Positions 47,319 through 56,497 of a DNA stretch of 64,000 bases are shown piece by piece (position 1 is the stretch's first letter; every line of letters starts with the position of its first letter). The stretch spans positions 1,196,994-1,260,993 of the forward strand of contig JACKEB010000011.1 in the NCBI GenBank assembly GCA_020633205.1, in the 5' to 3' direction. Made by a program: the position numbers and the translations under genes. The stretch is from Polyangiaceae bacterium (GTDB lineage: Bacteria; Myxococcota_A; Polyangia; Polyangiales; Polyangiaceae). The notes beneath the pieces were generated by a model that did not search any database, was not told where the DNA came from, and saw nothing but the letters and a program-made list of their open reading frames with translations.

Positions 47319-50300
47319 ATGGATACTCCCGCCCGGCTTGCCGACTTCGAGATCATTCGCCGCCTTGGTGCGGGCGGTATGGCAGAGGTCTTTCTGGCCA
47401 AGCGCCGGGGCGCCGAGGGCACCTTCAAGCTCTTGGTCGTCAAGCGCATCTTGCCGCAGCACGTGGAGTCCCCTCGCTTCCGCACGATGTTCGCGGAGGA
47501 GGCGCAGCTCGCCACCCGCTTGAATCACCCGAACATCGTTCAGGTCTACGACTTCCAGGACTACGGCGACGAGGGCCAGCTCCTCAGCATGGAGTACGTC
47601 GAGGGGCCCGATCTGCGAAAGTTGCAGCGGGCGACGAAGGCGCAGCAAACGCGCATCCCGCCCTACGTCGTTGCGTTCATCATCGGTGAAGTGGCCAAGG
47701 GGCTGCACTACGCCCACGCCCGCAAGGACGAGCGAGGTGCGCCGCTGGAGATCGTTCATCGCGACGTCTCTCCCCAAAATATTCTGTTGAGCTTCGAAGG
47801 CGCGGTGAAGATCGCGGACTTCGGCATCGCGACCGCCAACGTGTTCCGCGAAGAACCGGGCGTGCTCATGGGCAAGACCAGCTACATGAGTCCCGAGCAG
47901 GCGCGAGCAGAGCGAGTCGACCGGCGGACGGACATCTACTCCCTTGGAGTCGTGTTCCACGAGCTGCTCACTGGGCGCCCGCTTCACGGTGCGGCTGAAG
48001 GTCAGGAGCTGCTGGAGGTCGTGCGCAGTGGGCACGTCGAGCCTCCAAGCACCTTCGCGCGAGGGGTGCCGTCGGAGCTCGAGTCGATTGTGATGCGCTC
48101 CTTGAGCCGCGAACCGGCGGACCGCTTCCAGACGGCGCGCGACATGGCTGGCGCGATCACGCGGGCGCTGTTTGCCAAGCAAGAGGTGGTCGACTCCCAC
48201 AGCCTCGAGAGCGTGATCGAGCAGCTCGTGGGCAGAGAGCATACGTCGCCTGGTGTGGAGGCTCCTGCCACCGTGGGCAGCGTGAGCGAGCTCCCGCCGG
48301 CGAGCGGCAGCTCCCTCGAACAAGGCTCGCGTCTCCACGCGGATGCACCGACGGGCCCCGGTGGCCCCGATCCAAAGCGCGATCTGAAGAACCGTGTCGG
48401 ACGCGAGGTGCGCCATGTGGCGATCGTCACTTTGCGGCTCCACGGCGGCGAAGATCTGGCGAAGGCGATTGGGGTGATGCAGGCGCGTCGCTTTGCGGAG
48501 CAGCTTCGCAGCACCCTCGATGAGATGGCGTTCAAGCGCGGTGCCCGTTGGTCGTGGAGCGCTCAGAGCGGCCAGCAAGAGGGCGACCCGCTACTCACTG
48601 GTTCCGCGCGCGCCGTGGTCGGCTTGATGGCGAACCCGGCTCGCGCCGCAGCGGACGCAGCCTGGCTCGCCGTCGACTTGCACGAAGCCATCGAAGGCGC
48701 TTGTGACGACTTGCCGGTTCCGGTGCGCGCCGGCGTGGGTATCGTGCGCGGCATCGCTACCGGTCGGCGTGATGACGGCGGTCACCTGATTCACCACGAG
48801 CTGCAGGAGAACGCTGACTACCTCGCGCGGCTCTTGGGCGAGCGTGCCCCGGCAGGTGCCACTTGGGTTGCTGGCGGCCTGTATCGCTTGGTGCGCCGTG
48901 ACTTCGTGTGGGGCGACGCGCCGACGATTCAGCTGTCAGACGCAGACGAGCGTGAGCTACCGCGTAACATGCGCATCTATGCGCTGCAGCGCCCGCTGAC
49001 CCGCGAGGAGCGCCAGCAGGTATTGCAGCACGCGCCGAGCGACTTGGTCGGTCGCGATGCGGAGCTCGCGGATCTCCACGCTGCCTATCACCGCGCCGTC
49101 AGTCCTGGGCCTGGAGGTCAGCTCGGCAAAGTCACAGCGCGGGTCGTCGCGGGTGAGATGGGGATCGGCAAGACGGCGCTGGTGTCGACTTTCCTCTCGG
49201 AATTGCCTCCGGACGCGCGAGTCCTGCGCGTCGAGTGCACGCCGGCGCGCACGGAGCTGCCCTTCGCCAACGTGGGCGAGTGGGTGCGGGAAATGACCGG
49301 CACGCGCGCAGAGCAACCTCTGGAGGAGGTGGTGCGCACCGTCGAAGAGATGCTCGGCGAGTTCGCTCAGGGACAGCACGGTGAAGAGATCGTCAAGCGC
49401 CTCGCGGAGCTGGTGACGGGAAACCTGGCTCAGGCAGACGACGAAGCCGAGGTGGCGCACAACCGTCGTTTGATCACCTCGGGCATGCGCCGCTTTTTTG
49501 CGCGCGTCGCGGTGGAGGCGCCGCTGGTCGTGGCGCTGGAAGGTCTGCAGTGGTGCGACCGACCAAGCCTCGAGCTGTTGACCCAGCTCGTGAGCCGCGA
49601 GGATTCTCTGCCGGTCTTGGCGCTGCTCGTGACGCGACCGAACGATCGCGTCACCCCGCACATTCAAGGCATCGTGCGCATCGACATCCTGGGGCTATCG
49701 GCCGACAACCAGGTCCGGCTGCTGCAGACCCACCTTGGTTGCCGGGAAGGGGTGCGCGCGGTGTGTGCTGACCTGTTGCCGCGGGCCGCTGGCAATCCAT
49801 TTTTCCTTCTGGAAATGGTGGATGCGCTGCTGGAGCGCGGGATCTTCGAGATCCGCGAGCGCCCCGACCAGACGCACGAGCTGGTGCGTGTCGATCGCGA
49901 CAACGAGAGCGCCGGGACGCTTCCGAGCACCTTGGAGCAGCTGATCGCGGATCGCCTCAATGAGCTCCCGGCAGAGGAGCACAACATCGTGGACTGGCTC
50001 GCCGTGGCAGGCGGCCCGCTACGCATGGAAGACCTGCGGCTCTTGGCGGGCAACGACGCGGATGAAGCCGTCACTCGGCTCTGCGCGCGCGGTGTGTGCG
50101 ATGAGCGCGATGGCAGCATCGACGTGCGGCATCCTCTGACCCGAGACGTCGCTTATCTCGCGCTCGACCGCCTGGAGCGCGTGCGGATGCACCGTCGGGT
50201 GGGCGAGTACCTGGCAGAGCGCGGCGTGGCGCGGGGGTTGTCTGCGGCCATCGTCGCTCGGCACTTCTCCCGTGGCCAGCAGCCGTCGCGCGCAGGTGAT

Positions 50301-51869
50301 TTTTACCTGGAAGCAGCGTCCGCGGCGCGCGCCAGCTACCAGATGCAGCTCTCAACGCGCTACTTCAGACGTGCACTTGCGGTGCTCCCCGAGGGTGACC
50401 TGCGACGGCTTTCCGCGCGGGAAGCGCTTGAAGCGATCTGCCGTGTTCAGGGTCGCTGGAAGGAGCGCCGACGCCACCTCGCAGCGTTGCGCGCGTTGGC
50501 GAAGAAGAGCAATAACCCCCAGTGGGTGGCCACCGCGCTGGTCCGCACGGCGCGCTTCGACCTCGACGATGGACGCCTGGCGCGTGGCCTCTCCGCCGCG
50601 CAAAAAGCCGAGCAAGTGGCGCAGTCCTGCGGCTCCGCGGTGCTCCAGGTGCAGGCGCAGGCGCTGGTCGCCGAAATGCTGCGCGACCTAGGCGACATGC
50701 AGGGCGCCCTGGCGGCGTGCGACCGCGCCATCAAGTCAGCTCAGCATCAAGACGTCCCCGCGCGACGTCGAGCGGATGTGTTGCGTACTCGAGGCACGCT
50801 CTTGCGCCGCGTTGGGCGTGTGCACGAGGCGGTCGAGGCGCACGCCGAGGCCATCGCGGTGTTTCGTCAGGTGGGCGCGCGGCGTCAGGAGGCGCGCACC
50901 AAGAACGCACTGGCCTACGCGATGTTCGTGCTGGGGCGTTTCGAAGACGCCATCGCCCTCGCTCTCGACTCGATTCGCATCGACCTCGCGATTGGTGGTC
51001 GCTTCCAGATCGCAAAGACACTGAGCAACATCGGTCAGTCGTATGGGCGCTTGGGGGATCTTCCTCGCGCTCTGGCGTACCTCAAGCGCGCCCGTGAAGC
51101 GCACGAGCGCTACAGCGATCAGGATAGCCGTGCGGATACGCTCCTGTGCAGCGCCTTCGTCATGCTGGAAGCAGGTGATGTGGACGCCGCGGAGAACCTG
51201 GTGGGTGACGCGGGCGCGCTGACCGCGGTCACCAGCAGCGCCTACGACTCGGTGCACGAGAAGATCATGCGGGCCTTGCTCGCGCGGCGCACCGGAGACT
51301 CTGGCGCGGCGGTGATGCACGCCTTCGACGCACGCCAGGCGGCGGAGGCTCAGGCCTACGTCGCGTTCCACTTCTATGCCATGGCAGTCGAAGCGGCGGC
51401 GCGAGTGGACATTGGGGAGCAGCACACGGGGATCCTACTGGCGACGACCGCGATGGGTGCCATCGGCACGGTGCAAGGCAGCGAGTACGGCCTCGAGACG
51501 CGCGCGCTGTGCTGCGAAGCGCTCCGCAAAGCCGGTTCGCCCCAAGCGGGGGAGCTGCAGAAGAGAGCAGCTGAATACACGGAGGAGCTGATGGGCTTCA
51601 TTCGTGACAAAGCTGCACGGAAAACATTCAGGCGCCGCGGTGTGGTGGTCGAACTCTTGGGCCCGGCAGAGGACACAGGGGTCGGGCGCCATGAGACCGG
51701 CCAGCTAGGCACCAACGCGGATGTGGATCGATCCGAACGCGAGATCTCCGAGCTGCTGCCTCCACTCGACATCGACCCCAACCGCAGCGCCGACCCCGAC
51801 GAGGACATCGAACGCGATTCGCTCACTGGCCTCGAGCAAGCGGACGAGGCCGATGGCGTCAAAGGCTGA
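47319..51869 (+). CDS. Ser/Thr kinase fused to cyclase-like, AAA ATPase and TPR domains
   Basis: The 1516-residue protein starts at the ATG at 47319, which places the Gly loop LGAGGMAEVF at residues 16-25. The kinase has Lys42, HRDVSPQN (147-154, Ser in place of the usual catalytic-loop Lys) and DFG (167-169). Residues about 363-560 (VAIVTLRLHGGEDLA, VPVRAGVGIVRGIATG, ADYLARLLGERAPAGATWVAGG) resemble a class III nucleotide cyclase lacking obvious metal Asp residues. Walker A GEMGIGKT (about 611) opens an AAA/NACHT-like ATPase. From about 1000 on are TPR helices. The design resembles signal-integrating STAND regulators. The last 17 bases overlap the first of three lipoprotein genes. Confidence 0.92.
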   Translation: MDTPARLADFEIIRRLGAGGMAEVFLAKRRGAEGTFKLLVVKRILPQHVESPRFRTMFAEEAQLATRLNHPNIVQVYDFQDYGDEGQLLSMEYVEGPDLRKLQRATKAQQTRIPPYVVAFIIGEVAKGLHYAHARKDERGAPLEIVHRDVSPQNILLSFEGAVKIADFGIATANVFREEPGVLMGKTSYMSPEQARAERVDRRTDIYSLGVVFHELLTGRPLHGAAEGQELLEVVRSGHVEPPSTFARGVPSELESIVMRSLSREPADRFQTARDMAGAITRALFAKQEVVDSHSLESVIEQLVGREHTSPGVEAPATVGSVSELPPASGSSLEQGSRLHADAPTGPGGPDPKRDLKNRVGREVRHVAIVTLRLHGGEDLAKAIGVMQARRFAEQLRSTLDEMAFKRGARWSWSAQSGQQEGDPLLTGSARAVVGLMANPARAAADAAWLAVDLHEAIEGACDDLPVPVRAGVGIVRGIATGRRDDGGHLIHHELQENADYLARLLGERAPAGATWVAGGLYRLVRRDFVWGDAPTIQLSDADERELPRNMRIYALQRPLTREERQQVLQHAPSDLVGRDAELADLHAAYHRAVSPGPGGQLGKVTARVVAGEMGIGKTALVSTFLSELPPDARVLRVECTPARTELPFANVGEWVREMTGTRAEQPLEEVVRTVEEMLGEFAQGQHGEEIVKRLAELVTGNLAQADDEAEVAHNRRLITSGMRRFFARVAVEAPLVVALEGLQWCDRPSLELLTQLVSREDSLPVLALLVTRPNDRVTPHIQGIVRIDILGLSADNQVRLLQTHLGCREGVRAVCADLLPRAAGNPFFLLEMVDALLERGIFEIRERPDQTHELVRVDRDNESAGTLPSTLEQLIADRLNELPAEEHNIVDWLAVAGGPLRMEDLRLLAGNDADEAVTRLCARGVCDERDGSIDVRHPLTRDVAYLALDRLERVRMHRRVGEYLAERGVARGLSAAIVARHFSRGQQPSRAGDFYLEAASAARASYQMQLSTRYFRRALAVLPEGDLRRLSAREALEAICRVQGRWKERRRHLAALRALAKKSNNPQWVATALVRTARFDLDDGRLARGLSAAQKAEQVAQSCGSAVLQVQAQALVAEMLRDLGDMQGALAACDRAIKSAQHQDVPARRRADVLRTRGTLLRRVGRVHEAVEAHAEAIAVFRQVGARRQEARTKNALAYAMFVLGRFEDAIALALDSIRIDLAIGGRFQIAKTLSNIGQSYGRLGDLPRALAYLKRAREAHERYSDQDSRADTLLCSAFVMLEAGDVDAAENLVGDAGALTAVTSSAYDSVHEKIMRALLARRTGDSGAAVMHAFDARQAAEAQAYVAFHFYAMAVEAAARVDIGEQHTGILLATTAMGAIGTVQGSEYGLETRALCCEALRKAGSPQAGELQKRAAEYTEELMGFIRDKAARKTFRRRGVVVELLGPAEDTGVGRHETGQLGTNADVDRSEREISELLPPLDIDPNRSADPDEDIERDSLTGLEQADEADGVKG

Positions 51870-52497
51870 GCCCCGAAGCGTCACAGGCTGCTTGCTGTTG
51901 CTGCTTTGCGGCGGCTGCGCTCCAGCCGCTTCACCCAGCACGTCCCCGCCTTCAACACCCTCGTCCTCCGCGCCAACTGCATCCGGCGCGTCGTCGCCTT
52001 CCGTGTCGAGCGACGCAGAGCCAGTACCTGCGCCCGCGGCTGAGCCAGAGCAGCCTGCGGAGCCGCCCCGTGAGTATCGCACGCAGCCCTTTCGGGTCAC
52101 GGTCGCGCCGGCAACGAAGGAGCCGTGTCCCCGCGAGGATACCTCGCTCGCGGAGCTCCATTTCAGCAACGCCTGCGTCGAACACAGCGACCAAGGGGTG
52201 CGCCTTGGGGTGATGAGCCGTGGGGGCACCGGCCTGACTTGGAAGATCCTCTCGAAACAAGACACTGGTCGAGTTCGCTTCCTCGAGATCGAGGAGAGCG
52301 TGCCAATCCGTCGCCCCGGTGAGAAAGTGCTGCTCGAGGCGATCGAGGTTCGCGCAGTCATTCCGCTTTCGAACGCACCCGGCAAGTACACCCTGCGGGT
52401 GAACGATGCGTGCGTGCCCTTCGAGGTCAAAGCCAAGGTCCCGGAAAAGGATGCTGCCGTGCGGATCTGTCTGCGCGATGACCCCTTCCGGTTCTAG
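51853..52497 (+). CDS. lipoprotein, tandem paralogue 1 of 3
   Basis: The 214-residue protein starts at an ATG inside the 3' end of the kinase gene, 17 bases before its stop codon ends, so translation is probably coupled. The signal (TGCLLLLLCGGC) is followed by a Ser/Pro/Ala-rich linker to about residue 70. The domain has ELHFSNACVEHSDQGVRL, SVPIRRPGEKVLLEAIEV and ends GKYTLRVNDACVPFEVKAKVPEKDAAVRICLRDDPF. Conserved Cys residues probably form disulfides in the envelope. The two following genes repeat this plan. The family is not one I recognise. Confidence 0.82.
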   Translation: MASKAEPRSVTGCLLLLLCGGCAPAASPSTSPPSTPSSSAPTASGASSPSVSSDAEPVPAPAAEPEQPAEPPREYRTQPFRVTVAPATKEPCPREDTSLAELHFSNACVEHSDQGVRLGVMSRGGTGLTWKILSKQDTGRVRFLEIEESVPIRRPGEKVLLEAIEVRAVIPLSNAPGKYTLRVNDACVPFEVKAKVPEKDAAVRICLRDDPFRF

Positions 52498-52538
52498 CGC
52501 CGCTTGAGCGCCGGGTTCTTCTGGGTAACCCTTAGACC

Positions 52539-53240
52539 GTGGCGTTCGCGGTTTCGGGGGTGAGGGGAGCTGTGCTGAGTTCCTTGGTGGCGCTGTCGAT
52601 CATTGCGTGTGCCACGCGTCCAAGGAGCTCGGAACATCCAGAGCCAGCTGAGCCGACTCCAACGAGCGCCGCCAATTCGCGCCCGGGAGGCGCGAACGAA
52701 CCACAAATCCTTCCGTCAGCGGCCCATCAAGCTGCAGCTGAAACCTCGAGCGCGCGTGTCGCGCAGGCGTTGCCGCTGCCACCTGTGTTTCGTGCGTGGC
52801 CGCTATCTATCGCCATCGAGCCGTCGGCGGGCCGCAGCTGTGAGCTCGCACCCGAGCGCTTCGGAGTGCTCGGATTCGTGAACGCTTGTGTGCTCCAAGA
52901 TCGCGAGCGCGCGCTGCTCTACTTCGAGTTGGGCGCCGAGGAACTCGAGACGATTTCGCTCGTGCGCGGCACGAACTCGGTCTTCCTCGAGCTCGAGGCG
53001 AAGCACCGAGTCTATCGACGTGGTGAAAGAGATGACATCGTCGGGAGAGTCGTCGTGATGACTCTGCCGCTGTCCATCCAACCCGGCGACTATCAGCTCC
53101 GAGTCAACGACACCTGCCTACCCTTCAGGCAACTTGCGCCCAGTGCGCTGCCGCGCCTCGGGCCAGTCGAAGAGAAACGCACGTGCTGGAATGATCGGCC
53201 GATCGTGAAGACTCCGGGTCCCGATAGTCCGGGGCGTTGA
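52539..53240 (+). CDS. lipoprotein, tandem paralogue 2 of 3
   Basis: The 233-residue protein starts at a GTG. The signal (AVLSSLVALSIIAC) ends in a lipobox and a linker follows. Matching segments to the previous gene are RFGVLGFVNACVLQDRERALLYFEL, HRVYRRGERDDIVGRVVVMTLPLS and GDYQLRVNDTCLPFR...KRTCWNDRP. In the linker, SRPGGANE is encoded by a palindromic sequence (52676-52697) that also occurs in the SDR remnant. It lies 41 bases after paralogue 1, so the same transcript is likely. Function is unknown. Confidence 0.82.
   Translation: MAFAVSGVRGAVLSSLVALSIIACATRPRSSEHPEPAEPTPTSAANSRPGGANEPQILPSAAHQAAAETSSARVAQALPLPPVFRAWPLSIAIEPSAGRSCELAPERFGVLGFVNACVLQDRERALLYFELGAEELETISLVRGTNSVFLELEAKHRVYRRGERDDIVGRVVVMTLPLSIQPGDYQLRVNDTCLPFRQLAPSALPRLGPVEEKRTCWNDRPIVKTPGPDSPGR
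52676..52697. repeat. 22-bp palindromic element, copy 2
   Basis: It is identical to 2509-2530 and lies in frame in the linker of a lipoprotein (paralogue 2). A shortened relative, GCGCGCCTCCGGGCGCG, lies near 38698. Confidence 0.7.
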
Positions 53241-53271
53241 ATTCGCGCAGTCACTGGGCGACGGTGCCCAC

Positions 53272-53883
53272 GTGCGTTTGCGTTGGATGTTTGGGAGCGC
53301 GGCACTCGTGTGCGTCGCGTGTGGTGGTGGACCTGTTCAGCAGCGGTCGGTCGCGGAGGCGGATGCGCCGGTGCAGGGCGACTCTCCACCGCTTGGCGTG
53401 AACGACAGCGACAGCCACATGACGCTCGAGATCGCCCACGTTGCAGACATCGGCGGTGGTCAGGAAGCAGCAGCCCGCGCGGCCAGCGAAGCTTGCGGCG
53501 GCGCCAGCGAGCCTGACCCGAAGAGCGTGCCCGTGAGTGACAGCTGCGTGATTCAGCGCGGAAACGAAATCGAGGTCAAGTTCTACGTTGGTTGCCTGAC
53601 CAGTAAAAACGAAGTGCACCTCTCGGGTGCGATGGAGCTCGAGACGAATCGCGGTGCGCGAGTGGCGATCGACGTCACGAAGCCTGCGGGAGCCAAGGCT
53701 TCCGGGCAAATGCCGAATCTGTCCGACTGCAGCGTCGCGCACTTGTCGAGCAAGCTCGCTGGGCTCGAACCGGGCGGTTACGTGATGCGCACCCGAGAGA
53801 GCTGCAAGGCGTTCGTGGTTACCGGGGAGGCACCTGGTGAGCCCGTTGTGACCTGCTGGAACGGCGCGTTCGTCAATCGCTAG
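53272..53883 (+). CDS. lipoprotein, tandem paralogue 3 of 3
   Basis: The 203-residue protein starts at a GTG and has signal MRLRWMFGSAALVCVAC with lipobox CVAC. It shares the plan of the two preceding genes in a more diverged form: VPVSDSCVIQRGNEIEVKFYVGC, a central strand region, and GGYVMRTRESCKAFVVTGEAPGEPVVTCWNGAFV. It lies 31 bases after paralogue 2. Together with the kinase/AAA/TPR giant the three form one probable transcript. They may be envelope sensors or targets of that kinase, which is speculation. Confidence 0.8.
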   Translation: MRLRWMFGSAALVCVACGGGPVQQRSVAEADAPVQGDSPPLGVNDSDSHMTLEIAHVADIGGGQEAAARAASEACGGASEPDPKSVPVSDSCVIQRGNEIEVKFYVGCLTSKNEVHLSGAMELETNRGARVAIDVTKPAGAKASGQMPNLSDCSVAHLSSKLAGLEPGGYVMRTRESCKAFVVTGEAPGEPVVTCWNGAFVNR

Positions 53884-53947
53884 TCGAAGCGGTGCGCCTC
53901 ACCCCCCCAAAAAAAAGAAGGGGGCAACGATGCACGGTGCCGGGAGG

Positions 53948-54820
53948 CTACTTGCCGAGCTGCTTGCGCACTTGGTCAAGCGTGATCGGATCGTCGGTGA
54001 TGATGCCGTCGACGCCGAGGTTTATCAGCTGTTCCATCTCGGTTGCGTCGTTGATGGTCCACGCGTGGATCTTGAGGTCGAAGCGCTTGGCGCGAGCGAC
54101 GGTGGTCTCGTTGATGATACTGATGCCGAGCTGCTCTGGCGGCACCTGGAGCACTTTTCCTGGGGGAATATAGCTCGACTCGTCGTTCAGGTCGACGAAG
54201 TCCAGGATCTCCCCCAGGGCATATGCGCTTGGCACCTCGGGCATCAGCTGCCTGAGCTCTTGCACGGTGGAGCTATGGAAGGAGCCCGCGGAGATTTTTT
54301 CAGTCATGCCCTTGGCTCGCACGATCTCGGCGAACTCGGGGACGATGCTCGGCGTCTCCTGCTTGATCTCGATCACGAACTCGGTGTCCGGGTGCGCGTC
54401 GAATACCTCCTCGAGGGTTGGAACCTGGATGCCTTGGCCGCGATGGGGGAACGATTGTCCGCCGTCTTCGCTGAAGTTGTACGCCGCGTCCAAGCTGCGT
54501 AGCTCGGCGAAGGTCATCTCCGAGATCGCGCCGGTGCCATTGGTTGTGCGATCCACCGTCTCGTCGTGCATCAGTACCAGCACGCCGTCGGAGGTGCCGT
54601 GCACGTCCAACTCGAGGATATCGGCGCCGACGTCGAGGCCGTTTTGATACGCGACCAAGGTGTGCTCAGGGGCCAACTTGCGGCCCCCGCGATGGGCGAT
54701 GTTGAGGAAGTGGTTCGACAGCAAGAGCGGCCCTCCGGGCTCCGGCGCAGAGTCGTCGCTGCCACAGCCAGTGAGCGAAAGCATGAGCAATAGAGCCGCG
54801 CCGCAAGCCTTGAGAGACAT
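53948..54820 (-). CDS. glycerophosphodiester phosphodiesterase lipoprotein
   Basis: The ATG at 54820 gives 290 residues. The signal SLKACGAALLLMLSLTGC ends in lipobox LTGC, so the enzyme is envelope-anchored. The active-site motif NIAHRGGRKLAPEHTLVAY matches HRG...PENT with His for Asn. A second element ELDVHGTSDGVLVLMHDETVDRTTNGTG carries the metal ligands Glu, Asp and the second His. Later VIEIKQE and LKIHAWTIND complete the TIM-barrel pattern. It should hydrolyse glycerophosphodiesters to glycerol-3-phosphate and an alcohol. Confidence 0.93.
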   Translation of the reverse strand: MSLKACGAALLLMLSLTGCGSDDSAPEPGGPLLLSNHFLNIAHRGGRKLAPEHTLVAYQNGLDVGADILELDVHGTSDGVLVLMHDETVDRTTNGTGAISEMTFAELRSLDAAYNFSEDGGQSFPHRGQGIQVPTLEEVFDAHPDTEFVIEIKQETPSIVPEFAEIVRAKGMTEKISAGSFHSSTVQELRQLMPEVPSAYALGEILDFVDLNDESSYIPPGKVLQVPPEQLGISIINETTVARAKRFDLKIHAWTINDATEMEQLINLGVDGIITDDPITLDQVRKQLGK

Positions 54821-55209
54821 GGCTCGAGCATCGCGTCTGCTGCCTCGCGCTCCAAGGAAGTCGAGCTTTGAGCGGCGCCTTGGCGCGCTCAGCTGCAGCT
54901 CCCTCGGCCAGGAAAGCGGTGTTTCCAGCGCAAGCACCTAGTGAGGGGAATCTGTGATTCGCCGAACAAGTCAACACAGCGTTTCCTCGTCTCAAAAGTA
55001 GCGCGAAGGCGCAAAACTCGAGCGCCGACACCTCGAGGGGGCGGGCGAGTTTTTGCAGCGAACTACGGCGACAGGACACTTCCACGTTCGAGATCACCCC
55101 GTGTTTTCTTCGGATCAGCGAAGGTCAGTCGGGTTTCCGCGGCCATGTAAGCAACGCGGTTATTTCGGCTTGGCCTTGGGGGCTAGCACGGACTAGCTTG
55201 TCGGACGGT
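54821..55209. other. divergent intergenic region with a T-tailed hairpin
   Basis: No gene is seen. GCAAAACTCG (55012-55021) and CGAGTTTTTGC (55047-55057) can pair with one bulge around a GC-rich centre. It lies 150 bases before the patatin gene and could be a terminator or attenuator. Confidence 0.45.
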
Positions 55210-56469
55210 GTGAGCAACAAATCCGGACGACGTCTAGCCATCATCCTGTCGGGGGGAGGTGCGCGGGGTGCGTACGAAGCAGGGGTGCTTTGGTACCTCT
55301 TCGACGAGCTCACGCGGCTCCGCGGTGCACCGCCACGCGTCGATATTCTGTGCGGGACAAGCGTCGGCGCGATCAATTGCGCGTTCACCGCTGCGCACTT
55401 GAGCGACCCGGTGCTCGGTGTGCGGCGCCTGGTCGATGTGTGGAGCGGCCTGCGCCTGGATCGCGTGCTTGGCTTCGGCGTCCGGCAGGCCTTGTCGCTG
55501 CCCAAGGTGTTGATGGGCGGCGGCCAAGGCACTGGCGTGTTCGACGTCGCGCCGATGTCCCACCTGGTGCACAAGGAGATCCCGTGGCGCTCCGTCTCCC
55601 GCAGCCTGCGTAAGGGTCACCTCAAGGCGCTGAGCGTTTCCGCGACGGAAGTCAGCACCGGACGCACCGTGATCTTCATGCAGACGGGGCCGAACACCGC
55701 GCTGCCAACTCGCGCGCCGCCGCGCACGTTGATCCGCGCGGATCGCATCGGGCCGCAACACGCCCTTGCATCCGCTGCGATCCCGCTGTTGTTCCCTCCG
55801 GTGCAAATCGGTAGCCAGCTATACGTGGACGGTGGCGTGCGCCAGAACACGCCGATTGCCCCAGCGATTCGCCTGGGCGCGACCCATGTGTTGGTCGTTG
55901 GCACCTCGCGCCTGGTGCGTGGCGTGGTGCATCCCCAGCCGGATTTGCAGGCGCCCGGCGCGACCTTCTTGCTCGGCAAGATCCTCAATGCGTTGCTCCT
56001 CGACCACCTGGACAACGACCTCGGCATGGTGAACCTACTGAACGACACCATGGAGAGCGGGCGCGCGGCCTTCGGCCTCGACTACGTCGACAAGCTGAAC
56101 GCCGCCGCGGCGCTGCGCGGCGGTCACCGCTTCAGCGAAATCAGCACGATGGTGGTTCGCCCCACGGAGCGCGTCGGCAAGCTCGCGGGTGATTACCTGC
56201 GGAAAGGCAAGCTCAAGGCGGGCCCGGTGGTGACCAAGCGTCTGCTCAAGCTGCTCGATGTGGGCGTGGCGGATGACGCAGACCTCGCGAGCTACCTGCT
56301 GTTCGATGGTGGCTTTGCCCGCAGCTTGATCGATCTAGGTCGCGCGGATGCGTACGCGCGCCGCACGGAGCTCTTGGACTTCTTTGGTGAGGTCGAAGAG
56401 GCAGGCCCCCCGGACGATGAAGGTCAAGACAGCTCGTCCTGGACCTTGCCGCCGCCTGCCGTCGGCTGA
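55210..56469 (+). CDS. patatin-like phospholipase
   Basis: The 419-residue protein starts at the GTG at 55210; a TTG at 55198 is an alternative. It has the oxyanion motif SGGGARG (14-20), the nucleophile elbow GTSVGA with Ser51 (49-54) and the catalytic DGG in YVDGGVRQNTPIAPA, the full Ser-Asp dyad set of patatins. No signal peptide is seen, so it is cytosolic or exported by another route. The C-terminal ~190 residues include a DUF3336-like helical part I cannot name with confidence. It should hydrolyse phospholipid or acyl esters. It is divergent from the GDPD gene. Confidence 0.94.
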   Translation: MSNKSGRRLAIILSGGGARGAYEAGVLWYLFDELTRLRGAPPRVDILCGTSVGAINCAFTAAHLSDPVLGVRRLVDVWSGLRLDRVLGFGVRQALSLPKVLMGGGQGTGVFDVAPMSHLVHKEIPWRSVSRSLRKGHLKALSVSATEVSTGRTVIFMQTGPNTALPTRAPPRTLIRADRIGPQHALASAAIPLLFPPVQIGSQLYVDGGVRQNTPIAPAIRLGATHVLVVGTSRLVRGVVHPQPDLQAPGATFLLGKILNALLLDHLDNDLGMVNLLNDTMESGRAAFGLDYVDKLNAAAALRGGHRFSEISTMVVRPTERVGKLAGDYLRKGKLKAGPVVTKRLLKLLDVGVADDADLASYLLFDGGFARSLIDLGRADAYARRTELLDFFGEVEEAGPPDDEGQDSSSWTLPPPAVG

Positions 56470-56497
56470 GCTACGCCAGCTGCCCAGTAGCGAAAAC

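Noticed and set aside
47253..48578. 441-residue minus-strand open frame opposite the kinase gene
   Set aside because: It is antisense to a clear kinase domain with all motifs, and its translation is His/Arg/Leu-rich with no family pattern.
53902..53926. C7/A8/G5 run as an intrinsic terminator
   Set aside because: The pairing would be only 5-6 C:G pairs around an A-rich loop, with no T-run after it.
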